Below, one piece after another: positions 7,614 to 15,738 of a stretch of 64,000 nt of DNA. Within the stretch, counting starts at the first letter, position 1, and the number at the start of each line of letters is the position of its first letter. The position numbers were made by a program, and so were the translations under genes. Source of the stretch: Micromonospora solifontis (GTDB taxonomy: Bacteria; Actinomycetota; Actinomycetes; Mycobacteriales; Micromonosporaceae); contig NZ_RJLN01000013.1 in the NCBI RefSeq assembly GCF_003725545.1, positions 26,068-90,067 on the forward strand, given 5' to 3'. The notes below the pieces were generated by a model, which saw only the letters and a program-made list of their open reading frames with translations, was not told the DNA's origin and did not search any database.

Positions 7614-9100
7614 TACATCAGCTTGGCGGCCTTGACCAGGCGGGCGACGTCGGCCGGGGTGCGCTCGAAGGTCATCGCCGGCAGCATCGACCTGGCCCGG
7701 CGCTTGGTGATGGACTTCGCCCGGCCGAACTCCCGCAGCCCGTCCTCGCCGTGGATCCGGCCGAAGCCGGACTCGCCGACGCCGCCGAACGGCAGGGTGG
7801 ACATCCCGGCGAAGGTGAGCGTCGAGTTGACCGACGCCATCCCCGAGCGCAGCCGCCGCGCGACCGCCACCGCCCGCTTGCGGCCGAAGACCGAACCCCC
7901 CAGACCGTACGGGAGGGCGTTGGCCCGCTCGACGGCCTCGTCCACGTCGCGGACCCGGTTGACGGTCAGCGTCGGCCCGAAGGTCTCCTCACGGACGGCG
8001 GCCGAGTCCTCCGGCACGTCCAGCAGCACCGTCGGGTGGACGTACGGCGGCTGGACCGCGTCGGCGCCGCCGAGCACCGCCCGGCCGCCGGCCGCCACGC
8101 CGTCCTCGATGTGCCGACGGATGATGTCCAGTTGGGACGGCATGGTGATCGGGCCGATGTCGGCGCCGTCGGGGCCGACGGTCAACCGGCCGGCCTTCGC
8201 CACCACCTTGTCGACGAAGGCGTCGAAGACCTGGTCGACGGCGTAGACCCGTTCGATCCCGATGCAGGTCTGCCCGGCGTTGGTCAGCGCGCCCCAGACG
8301 CACGCCTCGGCGGCCGCGTCCAGGTCGGCGTCGGCGTCCACGATCATCGCGTCCTTGCCGCCCGCCTCCAGCAGCACCGGGGTCAGCGTCTCGGCGCAGG
8401 CCGCCATCACCTTCTTGGCCGTGCGGGTGGAGCCGGTGAAGGCCAGCTTGCCCACCCCGGCGCGGCACAGCGCCGCGCCCACGTCGCCGAGGCCGTGCAC
8501 CGCCTGCAGGACCGGCTGCTCCGGCACCACCTCGGCGAACCGGTCCACCAGCCACTGCCCGACGGCCGGGGTGTACTCGCTCGGCTTGAACACCACGGCG
8601 TTCCCCGCCGCCAGCGCGTACGCCGCGGAGCCGATCGGGGTGAAGACCGGGTAGTTCCACGGGCCGATCACCCCGACCACGCCGTACGGCTGGTATTCGA
8701 GGTGGCCGGTGAACTCGGCGAGGATCAGCCGGGTGCGGACCCGCCGGGGCCCGAGCACCCGCTTCGCGTTGCGCGCCGCCCAGTCGATGTGCTCCAGCGC
8801 CGTGAGGATCTCGACGACGGCGTCCGCGACGGGCTTGCCACCCTCGGTGTGCACCAGCTCGGCCAGTTCCTCGATCCGCCGGGCGATCACGCCCCGCCAG
8901 CGCAGCAGCCGCTCCCGCCGGCCGGTGAAGCCGAGCCCGGCCCACCAGTCGGCGGCGACCCGGGCGCGCGCGACCGCGTCCCGCACGTCCGCCTCGGTCG
9001 CCACCGGGAGACGTCCGGCCTCCGCGCCGGTCGCCGGGCTGGTGGACACCAGCCGGCCATCCTCGATGATCGGGGTCCCCGGGACATGCACAGCCGTCAT
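7598..9100 (-). CDS. aldehyde dehydrogenase family protein (succinate-semialdehyde dehydrogenase-like)
   Basis: A 500-residue NAD(P)-dependent aldehyde dehydrogenase. Visible marks are GVVGVIGPWNYPVFTPIG, the Rossmann turn AFTGSTRTAKKV, the general-base Glu in LLEAGGKDAMIV and the catalytic Cys in NAGQTCIGIERVY. It ends with TLPFGGVGESGFGRIHGEDG. The SGFG-type tail and membrane-protein-like extension resemble the broad-substrate actinobacterial succinate-semialdehyde/long-chain ALDH branch, so the exact substrate is uncertain. It is a single-gene unit, convergent with nucS and divergent from the FHA gene. Confidence 0.88.
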   Translation of the reverse strand: MTAVHVPGTPIIEDGRLVSTSPATGAEAGRLPVATEADVRDAVARARVAADWWAGLGFTGRRERLLRWRGVIARRIEELAELVHTEGGKPVADAVVEILTALEHIDWAARNAKRVLGPRRVRTRLILAEFTGHLEYQPYGVVGVIGPWNYPVFTPIGSAAYALAAGNAVVFKPSEYTPAVGQWLVDRFAEVVPEQPVLQAVHGLGDVGAALCRAGVGKLAFTGSTRTAKKVMAACAETLTPVLLEAGGKDAMIVDADADLDAAAEACVWGALTNAGQTCIGIERVYAVDQVFDAFVDKVVAKAGRLTVGPDGADIGPITMPSQLDIIRRHIEDGVAAGGRAVLGGADAVQPPYVHPTVLLDVPEDSAAVREETFGPTLTVNRVRDVDEAVERANALPYGLGGSVFGRKRAVAVARRLRSGMASVNSTLTFAGMSTLPFGGVGESGFGRIHGEDGLREFGRAKSITKRRARSMLPAMTFERTPADVARLVKAAKLMYGRGR

Positions 9101-9307
9101 GGCCGAAGTCTAGACCCGAACATTACTCACCGGTAGGTGCTGGCGGTCGGCGGGATCGACGGACCTGCGGCGGGGAGCGGGCCGCCGAACGGCGAACGGG
9201 AGGTGACCGGCCGGAGTCGCGGGGGTGACCACGCGGCGGTGGAGGCGGCTACGGTGAGGTGGCACGCTGACGCGGGGGCGATGGTGGGGCGGAGGGGCGA
9301 GAAGTCC

Positions 9308-9793
9308 ATGGAGGAGCACCCGGAGCTGATGCCGCTGCTGACCGTGGCGGGTGGGGCGATGCGGGGACTGAGCTTCCGGGTCGGCCGGGGCGCGCAGGTT
9401 ATCGGCCGGGCGCCGAGCGCCGACATCGTGCTCGTCGACGCGCACCTCAGCCGGCGGCACGCCACGGTCCAGTTGACCGCCGAGGGGGTGTCGCTGACCG
9501 ACCTCGGCTCGACCAACGGCACCTGGCTCAACGATCGGCGGATCAGCGGCAGCGTGCCGCTCGCGGACGGGGACGTGGTCCGGGTGGGCCGCACCGAGCT
9601 GCGGTTCTTCGATCCCGGCCTGGCCCGCACCGACCCGGTCGGGCTGCACTTCGGGATGCCGCGCCGGGACCACCGGCCCACCCTTCCGCTGCCCGTGCCG
9701 ACGCCGCGGCAGCCGGTCGAGCCGATCGAGCCGACCGAGCCGGTGCCGCCGCGCGCCGGCACCGTGCCGCTGCCGGCCGACGTCCCCCGCTGA
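9308..9793 (+). CDS. FHA domain protein with Pro-rich tail
   Basis: A 161-residue cytosolic protein. One FHA phosphothreonine-binding domain covers about residues 5-98, with FRVGRGAQVIGRAPSADIVL, the SRRHATVQL loop and DLGSTNGTWLNDRRI. The remainder is Pro/Glu/Thr-rich and disordered (PVEPIEPTEPVPPRAG). It probably reads Ser/Thr kinase signals, though no kinase gene is nearby. I start at the ATG at 9308, which has a GGAGGGG stretch about 9 bases before it. Longer in-frame starts at 9137 and 9281 add residues outside the FHA fold. Confidence 0.85.
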   Translation: MEEHPELMPLLTVAGGAMRGLSFRVGRGAQVIGRAPSADIVLVDAHLSRRHATVQLTAEGVSLTDLGSTNGTWLNDRRISGSVPLADGDVVRVGRTELRFFDPGLARTDPVGLHFGMPRRDHRPTLPLPVPTPRQPVEPIEPTEPVPPRAGTVPLPADVPR

Positions 9794-9876
9794 CCTGGCC
9801 GGCCGACACCGGCCGGGGGCGCGGTGTGGTGGCCGCGTACCTGGACCGGACCGCGCCGACGTGCCAGCATGCGCGG

Positions 9877-10941
9877 ATGGAGAGCGCGCGGCACACCGTC
9901 CAGGCCAACGGCATCACCCAGGCGGTCCGGGTGGCCGGCCCGCCGGACGGCGTACCGGTGCTGCTGGTGCACGGCAACTGCTCGTCGGCCGCGTTCTGGG
10001 AGCCGCTGCTGCCCCGGCTGCCGGAGACGCTCCGGGTGGTCGCCCCCGACCTGCGCGGGTACGGCGACACCGACACCGCCCCGGTGGACGCGACCCGGGG
10101 CCTGGGGGACTTCGCCGACGACGTGGCCGCCCTGCTCGACGTGCCGGGGCTCTTCGCCTCGGGTGCCCGGCCGGTGGTGGTCGGGCACTCGCTCGGCGGC
10201 GGGGTGGCGATGCGGCTGCTGATCGACCACCCCGACCGGGTGGCCGGCCTGCTGCTGGCGGCATCCGTCTCGCCGTACGGGTTCGGCGGCACCCGGGACG
10301 TCGACGGCACGCCCACCACCCCCGACTTCGCCGGCACCGGCGGTGGCACGGCGAACGCCGACTTCGTGTCCCGGCTGGCCGCCGGGGATCGGGGCGCGGA
10401 CGGCCCGACCAGCCCGCGCAACGTGCTGCGGTCGGCGTACGTGGCCGACCCGGCGTCGCTCGGCGCGGACGAGGAGCTGCTGCTGGACAGCCTGCTCAGC
10501 ACCGCCACCGGCGACGACAACTACCCGGGCACCGCGGTCGCCTCCGCGCACTGGCCCGGCGTCGCGGCCGGCGAGCGGGGCGTGCTCAACGCGCTGGCCC
10601 CCGCTCACTTCCGGGTCGCCGAGGAGCTGGTCGCCGTTCCGGTCAAGCCGCCGGTGACCTGGGTACGCGGCGACGCCGACGTGATCGTCTCGGACACCTC
10701 GCTGTTCGACCTGGCGTACCTGGGGTCGCTGGGCGTGGTGCCGGGCTGGCCCGGGGCGGCGGACTGCCCGCCGCAGCCGATGATCGGGCAGACCCGGGCG
10801 GTGCTGGAGCGGTACGCGGCAGCCGGCGGGACGTACCGGGAGGTCGTGCTGCCCGGCTGCGGGCACAGCCCGCACCTGGAGCGGCCGGCCGAGTTCGTCG
10901 CCGAGCTGCTGGCCGTCGCGGAGGTGCCGACGACGGTCTGA
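9877..10941 (+). CDS. alpha/beta hydrolase
   Basis: A 354-residue serine hydrolase of the alpha/beta fold. The oxyanion motif is VLLVHGNCSSAAFW and the nucleophile elbow GHSLGGG. The likely acid is the Asp in VRGDADVIV and the catalytic His lies in GCGHSPHLERP. Substrate and pathway are unknown. The lid region (about residues 130-230) is long and Gly/Ala-rich. The ATG at 9877 was chosen because the 17 residues before it are not conserved-looking. The gene lies 83 bp after the FHA gene in the same direction and 125 bp before the hydroxyacyl-CoA dehydrogenase start. Confidence 0.88.
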   Translation: MESARHTVQANGITQAVRVAGPPDGVPVLLVHGNCSSAAFWEPLLPRLPETLRVVAPDLRGYGDTDTAPVDATRGLGDFADDVAALLDVPGLFASGARPVVVGHSLGGGVAMRLLIDHPDRVAGLLLAASVSPYGFGGTRDVDGTPTTPDFAGTGGGTANADFVSRLAAGDRGADGPTSPRNVLRSAYVADPASLGADEELLLDSLLSTATGDDNYPGTAVASAHWPGVAAGERGVLNALAPAHFRVAEELVAVPVKPPVTWVRGDADVIVSDTSLFDLAYLGSLGVVPGWPGAADCPPQPMIGQTRAVLERYAAAGGTYREVVLPGCGHSPHLERPAEFVAELLAVAEVPTTV

Positions 10942-11013
10942 ACCGCCCGGACCGTGAAATATCCCACGGCGTCTCGACAACGCAGCGTCACGTGGCAGAC
11001 TCCGGCGCATAAC

Positions 11014-11029
11014 CTTAGCGGCCGTTCAT
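11014..11029 (+). promoter_or_regulatory. shared 16-bp palindromic operator, hydroxyacyl-CoA dehydrogenase copy
   Basis: Reads CTTAGCGGCCGTTCAT and matches the icmA copy at 13 of 16 positions. It covers an ATG at 11028 that could be mistaken for the start codon of the downstream gene. The better start is the GTG at 11067 with a strong ribosome site, so the operator lies in the promoter/leader. Confidence 0.65.
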
Positions 11030-11066
11030 GTCGGCAACGGTGGAGTCAACCAAGGGGAGGCCGGTC

Positions 11067-12857
11067 GTGGCGCGCGAGTTCACCAGTGTGGGTGTGGTGG
11101 GTCTGGGCACCATGGGTGCCGGCATCGTCGAGGTCTTCGCCCGTAACGGCATCGACGTGGTGGCCGTGGAGATCTCCGCGGCGGCCGTGGAGCGCGGCCG
11201 GGCCACCCTCACCGGCTCCACCGATCGGGCGGTGGCCAAGGGCAAGCTCGCCGAGGCCGACCGGGACGCCCTGCTGAGCCGGGTCGACTTCCAGGTCGGG
11301 CTGGACGCGCTGCACTCGGTGGACCTGGTCGTCGAGGCCGTCCCGGAGCACCTGGACCTGAAGCAGCGGATCTTCGCCGAGCTGGACCGGGTCTGCAAGC
11401 CCGAGGCCATCCTGGCCACCAACACCTCGTCGCTGAGCGTCACCGAGATCTCGGTCGCCACCACCCGGCCGAACCAGGTCATCGGCATCCACTTCTTCAA
11501 CCCGGCCCCGGTCATGAAGCTGGTCGAGGTGGTCCGCACGGTGGTCACCTCCGCCGACGTGGTCGCCGACGTGGAGGCGCTCTGCGAGCGGCTCGGCAAG
11601 GTCGACGTGACCATCAACGACCGCGCCGGCTTCATCGCCAACGCGCTGCTCTTCGGCTACCTGAACCACGCGGTGAGCATGTTCGAGGCGCGGTACGCCA
11701 CCCGCGAGGACATCGACGCCGCGATGAAGCTCGGCTGCGGCCTGCCGATGGGGCCGCTCGCGCTGATGGACCTGATCGGCCTGGACACCGCGTACGAGAT
11801 CCTGGACACCATGTACCGGCGCGGCGGCCGGGACCGCCGGCACGCCCCGGTGCCGCTGATCAAGCAGATGGTCACCGCCGGGCTGCTCGGCCGGAAGTCC
11901 GGCCGGGGCTTCTACACCTACGAGCGGCCGGGGTCGCCGAAGGTCGTACCGGATGAGCACACCCCGGTGGCGACGGGCGCCGCGCTCGCCGACGGCGCCC
12001 GGGCCATCGCCAAGGTCGGCGTGGTCGGCTCCGGCACCATGGCCACCGGCATCATCGAGGTCTTCGCCAAGGCCGGGTACGAGGTCATCTCGGTGACCCG
12101 GGGCGCGGAGAAGTCCGCCAAGGTCTGCGAGACGGTCAAGACCTCGCTGAACAAGGGTGTGGTCCGGGGCAAGCTCAGCGAGGCCGACCGGGATGCCGCG
12201 CTGGGCCGGGTCACCTGGTCGGCCACCCTGGAACACCTCGCCGACGTCGACCTGGTGGTCGAGGCGGTGGTCGAGGAGTTGAGCGTCAAGAAGGCGCTGT
12301 TCGCCAGCCTCGACGAGATCTGCAAGCCGGGCGTCGTGCTCGCCACCACCACCTCGTCGCTGCCGGTGATCGACGTGGCGATGGCCACCCAGCGCCCGGC
12401 CGACGTGGTCGGCCTGCACTTCTTCAACCCGGCGCCGATCATGCCGCTGGTGGAGATCGTGCAGACCATCCGCACCTCGACGGAGACCACCGCGACCGCC
12501 CGCGCGGTCTGCGCGGCGCTGGGCAAGACCGGTGTGGTCTGCGGGGACCGGTCCGGCTTCATCGTCAACGCGCTGCTCTTCCCGTACCTGAACGACGCGG
12601 TGAAGATGCTGGAGGCCAGCTACTCGACCGCCGACGACATCGACCACGCGATGAAGCTCGGCTGCGGCTACCCGATGGGCCCGTTCGAGCTGCTGGACGT
12701 GGTCGGGCTGGACGTCTCGCTGGCCATCCAGCGGGAGCTCTACCTGGAGCTGCGCGAGCCGGGCTTCGCGCCCGCGCCGCTGCTGGAGCACCTGGTCACC
12801 GCCGGCTACCTGGGCCGCAAGAGCGGCCGTGGCTTCCGCGACCACACCAACCGCTGA
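11067..12857 (+). CDS. tandem-fused 3-hydroxyacyl-CoA dehydrogenase (two full copies)
   Basis: A 596-residue protein of two complete 3-hydroxybutyryl-CoA dehydrogenase copies, about residues 1-285 and 315-596. Copy 1 has GLGTMGAGI, NTSSLSV, IHFFNPAPVMKLVEVV, GFIANALL and GRKSGRGFYTY. Copy 2 has GSGTMATGI, TTSSLPV, LHFFNPAPIMPLVEIV, GFIVNALL and GRKSGRGF. Catalytic His, Glu and Asn are present in both. The Asn of the NTSSL block is Thr in copy 2. The GTG start at 11067 has AAGGGGAGG six bases upstream and gives a length near the roughly 593-residue Streptomyces protein I recall close to ccr. The probable role is reduction of acetoacetyl-CoA or oxidation in fatty-acid degradation. Confidence 0.88.
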   Translation: MAREFTSVGVVGLGTMGAGIVEVFARNGIDVVAVEISAAAVERGRATLTGSTDRAVAKGKLAEADRDALLSRVDFQVGLDALHSVDLVVEAVPEHLDLKQRIFAELDRVCKPEAILATNTSSLSVTEISVATTRPNQVIGIHFFNPAPVMKLVEVVRTVVTSADVVADVEALCERLGKVDVTINDRAGFIANALLFGYLNHAVSMFEARYATREDIDAAMKLGCGLPMGPLALMDLIGLDTAYEILDTMYRRGGRDRRHAPVPLIKQMVTAGLLGRKSGRGFYTYERPGSPKVVPDEHTPVATGAALADGARAIAKVGVVGSGTMATGIIEVFAKAGYEVISVTRGAEKSAKVCETVKTSLNKGVVRGKLSEADRDAALGRVTWSATLEHLADVDLVVEAVVEELSVKKALFASLDEICKPGVVLATTTSSLPVIDVAMATQRPADVVGLHFFNPAPIMPLVEIVQTIRTSTETTATARAVCAALGKTGVVCGDRSGFIVNALLFPYLNDAVKMLEASYSTADDIDHAMKLGCGYPMGPFELLDVVGLDVSLAIQRELYLELREPGFAPAPLLEHLVTAGYLGRKSGRGFRDHTNR

Positions 12858-12897
12858 CCCGGTCAACACCGGGCGCCGGTGACGGCGTCTTGAGGGT

Positions 12898-13393
12898 GTG
12901 ACCTTCGAGGAGTACGTCGGCAGCCGCGGCCCGGCCCTGATGCGCCTGGCCCGGCTGCTGACCGGCGACGAGCACCGCGCCGAGGACCTGACCCAGGACG
13001 TGCTGGCGCGCGCGTACGTGCACTGGCGGAAGATCGCCCGGGCCGACCGGCCCGACGTGTACGTGCGCCGGATGCTGGTCAACGCCAACAACTCCTGGTG
13101 GCGGCGCCGGGTCCAGCCGGGAGCTGGCCGTGGACACCTTCGCCGACCGGGCCCACCGGGGCGACCTCGGCGGCGAGGCGGCCGATCGGGACGCGATGTG
13201 GCGGCTGATCCGGGCGCTGCCCGACCGCCAGCGCGCCGTGCTGGTGCTGCGCTACTACGAGGACCTGGACGACGCCACGATCGCCCAGATTCTCGACTGC
13301 TCGCCGGTCACCGTCCGTACCCACGCGATGCGGGCGCTCGCCAATCTCCGGGAGCGCTGCGGCGCCCCGACGACCCAGGGGAGCCGGCCGTGA
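12898..13393 (+). pseudogene. SigE-family ECF sigma factor gene, frameshifted
   Basis: Region 2 is in one frame (VTFEEYVGSRGPALMRLARL, the EDLTQDVLARAYVHW helix, then NNSWWRRRV to about 13110). Region 4 continues in another frame (ELAVDTFADR, ALPDRQRAVLVLRYYEDLDD, then the HTH ILDCSPVTVRTHAMRAL). Removing one C in GTCCAGC near 13111-13116 joins them as RRRVSRELAV, the usual SigE-family linker, giving a normal protein of about 165 residues. The state may be real decay, a sequencing error or regulated frameshifting. The region-4 frame ends in a GTGA overlap with the next gene, the normal layout of a sigma factor with its regulator. Without the shift, the first frame runs on through that next gene. 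Confidence 0.8.
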
Positions 13394-14466
13394 CCGACCT
13401 CGACCAGCGGATCGCCTCGGTGCTGCGGGAACGCGCCGAAGGGGAGACCGACACGCACCGCCTGCTGCGGAACTCCCGTACGCTCGGCCGGCGCCGGCAG
13501 GTGCGCCGCCGGGCCGCCACCGGCACCGCCCTGGCCCTGGTCGGGGTGCTCGGCTTCGTCGGGGTGACCGGCACGGATCTCGGCGGGCTCTCCGGGCGGG
13601 TGCCCTGGGGCGCGGCCACGCCCACCGCCGCCGCGCCGGTGCCACCCCGCGCCGACGGGGTGCCCGGCGCTGCCGAGCGCCCCGACCTGGTCGGCACAAA
13701 CGCCCAGGTCCTGCACGTGGGCGTGGACACCGCCCGGGCCCGCTATCTGGGCTGGGCGGTGTACGGCGGCCAGATCGAGTCGATCCGGTTGAGTGTCGGG
13801 GGCGGGCCGGCGGTCGTGCTCCAGGTCGGCCGCTCCGCGAAGGCGGTCGGCGAGCTGCTGCTCGATGGTCTCCCGGCCGAGCAGGGGGCGATTCCGGTGA
13901 CCTTCGACGGCGTCGTCCGGCCGTTCAGCAACGGTGCCGGTGGTCTGGTGAAGGCCTGGCAGCCCGTCCCCGGCCTGTACGCCCGGGCGAGCGTGCTCGG
14001 CAGCGTCGACCGGCGCATGCTGGCCAAGGCCGTGGACGCCATCCGCTGGGGTGAGGCACGCCGGTGCGCCACGCCCCTGCGGCTGGGCGACCTGCCGGCG
14101 GGTGCGCGGCTGGCCAGCTGCTCCGTCGACGCCGCCGCCTTCCCCGAGGGTCTCAACGTCGAGTTGGTCCTCTACCGGCAGCCGTCGACGAACATGTGGG
14201 TGCGGTTGCAGTACGGGGCGCAGATCGTGGCCGATCGCGTCCAGGGCAACCGCACCGTCGGTGGCCGTCCCGGCTACCTGTATCCGGATGGCACGAAGCT
14301 CGAACTGCTCGGCATTCCGAGGGCACACCTGACCGCCGACTTCGGCTGGCCGTGGCTGGGCGACCCACCCAGAGGTCAGGTCTCCTTCACGGAGGCCGAC
14401 GCGACGAGCGTGCTGGCCGGAGCGCAGGTGGCGAAGGAGCTGACCGACCCGGAGACCTGGAAGTGA
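13390..14466 (+). CDS. membrane-anchored partner of the SigE-type sigma factor (anti-sigma-like, unverified)
   Basis: A 358-residue protein with a cytosolic N-terminus (VTDLDQRIASVLRERAEGET), a basic RRRQVRRRAATG stretch, one transmembrane segment at about residues 46-64 (ALALVGVLGFVGVTGTDL) and a large extracytoplasmic part ending LTDPETWK. I do not recognise the outer domain. It starts at GTG 13390, overlapping the sigma reading frame by 4 bp, so it is co-translated. SigE-family sigma factors in Micromonosporaceae are often followed by such single-pass proteins. An anti-sigma or sensor role is inferred from position and topology only, and no zinc-binding ZAS motif is seen. Confidence 0.75.
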   Translation: MTDLDQRIASVLRERAEGETDTHRLLRNSRTLGRRRQVRRRAATGTALALVGVLGFVGVTGTDLGGLSGRVPWGAATPTAAAPVPPRADGVPGAAERPDLVGTNAQVLHVGVDTARARYLGWAVYGGQIESIRLSVGGGPAVVLQVGRSAKAVGELLLDGLPAEQGAIPVTFDGVVRPFSNGAGGLVKAWQPVPGLYARASVLGSVDRRMLAKAVDAIRWGEARRCATPLRLGDLPAGARLASCSVDAAAFPEGLNVELVLYRQPSTNMWVRLQYGAQIVADRVQGNRTVGGRPGYLYPDGTKLELLGIPRAHLTADFGWPWLGDPPRGQVSFTEADATSVLAGAQVAKELTDPETWK

Positions 14467-14532
14467 CCGGCACCGCCGGCCGGACCGCCCGACCCGGGCC
14501 GGTCCGGCCGGCGGCCCGTACGCTTGGTGACC

Positions 14533-14859
14533 GTGAGCCCCCGTCGCAACCGTCCCCGCCGGGACGAGAACACCCAGCTGGACGCCGAGCGGGTACGCCA
14601 GGGCGTGCCGACCGTCCAGCAGTGGCGCGACGGCGACTGGCAGGTACGCGGGATCAGCGGCGGGGCGTCGGTCAAGACGTACCGCTGTCCCGGCTGCGAC
14701 CAGGAGATCCGCCCCGGGGTGGCGCACGTGGTCGCCTGGCCGGCCGACGACCGGGGTGACCTGACCGACCGGCGGCACTGGCACAGCGGCTGCTGGCGGG
14801 CGCGGGACCGGCGCGGGCCGAACCTCCAGCGCGGCCGGGGCGCCCCCCGGCACGGCTGA
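14533..14859 (+). CDS. small actinobacterial zinc-finger-like protein
   Basis: A 108-residue basic protein beginning VSPRRNRPRRDENTQLDAER. The core has YRCPGCDQEIRPGVAHVV with a CxxC pair, then RRHWHSGCW, which supplies His and Cys for a probable Cys3His zinc site. It is a conserved hypothetical family in actinobacteria, sometimes labelled ATP/GTP-binding, but I see no nucleotide motif. TTG 14524, GTG 14527 and GTG 14533 are all possible starts. I prefer 14533 because the protein then opens with the SPRRNRPRR block. The downstream hydrolase gene follows after 66 bp in the same direction. Confidence 0.75.
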   Translation: MSPRRNRPRRDENTQLDAERVRQGVPTVQQWRDGDWQVRGISGGASVKTYRCPGCDQEIRPGVAHVVAWPADDRGDLTDRRHWHSGCWRARDRRGPNLQRGRGAPRHG

Positions 14860-14925
14860 GCGATCTGGATCACCCTGTTTCCGCCCCGGCGGGCGGCGGG
14901 CGCGGCGGCGCGGGAAACTGGGACG

Positions 14926-15735
14926 GTGAGCACACCGATCCGTGCGTCGTCGATCCTGCCCGGTCACCGGGAGGACATCGAGCTGCACACCGCTGACGGG
15001 CTGACCCTGGTCGGTGAGCTGGCCCGACCGTTGGACCGGGAGCCGGCCGGCACCCTGGTCTGCCTGCACCCGCTGCCCACCCACGGCGGGATGATGGACA
15101 GCCACGTGTTCCGCAAGGCGGCCTGGCGGCTGCCCGCGCTGGCCGACCTGGCCGTGCTCCGGTTCAACACCCGGGGCACCAGCAGCGTCCGCGGCACCAG
15201 CGAGGGGGCGTTCGACAACGCCGTCGGCGAGCGCTTCGACGTGGCCGCCGCGATCGAGTACGCCGAGTTCGCCGAGCTGCCCAACATCTGGCTGGTGGGC
15301 TGGTCGTTCGGCACGGACCTGACGATCCGGTACGGCTGCGACCCGGGGGTGGCCGGCGCCATCCTGCTCTCCCCGCCGTTGCGCTACTCCACGCCCGAGG
15401 ACCTGGCCGTCTGGGCCGGGTCGGGCAAGCCGCTGACCGCGCTGGTGCCCGAGTTCGACGACTACCTGCGCCCGGACGAGGCCCGGCAGCGCTTCGCGGC
15501 GGTGCCCCAGGCCGAGGTGGTCGGGGTGCCCGGCGCCAAGCACCTCTGGGTCGGCGACGCGGAGACCGTGCTCGACGAGATCGTCCGGCGGGTCAACCCG
15601 GCCGTGCCGGTGCCGCTGCCCACCACCTGGGACGGCCCGATGGAGACCGGCGACGTCAGCGCGTACGCGGATCGCACGGTGGCCGCGTTCGCCGACACCC
15701 CGGTCCCCGGTCCGCAGCAGCGGCGGGCGGGCTGA
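14926..15735 (+). CDS. alpha/beta hydrolase
   Basis: A 269-residue alpha/beta-fold protein. It has LVCLHPLPTHGGMMDSHVFR at the oxyanion strand, RFNTRGTSSVRGTSEGAFD, a nucleophile elbow GWSFGTD with Ser in G-x-S-x-G and a likely His in GAKHLWVGD. This layout is that of the YtxM/dienelactone-like family of CocE/esterase-type hydrolases, substrate unknown. It starts at GTG 14926. It converges with the AI-2E transporter gene with only 3 bases between stop codons, so the two transcripts must overlap. Confidence 0.85.
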   Translation: MSTPIRASSILPGHREDIELHTADGLTLVGELARPLDREPAGTLVCLHPLPTHGGMMDSHVFRKAAWRLPALADLAVLRFNTRGTSSVRGTSEGAFDNAVGERFDVAAAIEYAEFAELPNIWLVGWSFGTDLTIRYGCDPGVAGAILLSPPLRYSTPEDLAVWAGSGKPLTALVPEFDDYLRPDEARQRFAAVPQAEVVGVPGAKHLWVGDAETVLDEIVRRVNPAVPVPLPTTWDGPMETGDVSAYADRTVAAFADTPVPGPQQRRAG

Positions 15736-15738
15736 CCG

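Noticed and set aside
12898..14466. A single 522-residue protein joining the sigma-factor start to the membrane protein
   Set aside because: The middle third (13116-13389) in that frame is Arg/Pro/Gly shadow sequence, while the conserved sigma region 4 is in another frame. Two genes with one frameshift explain the data better.
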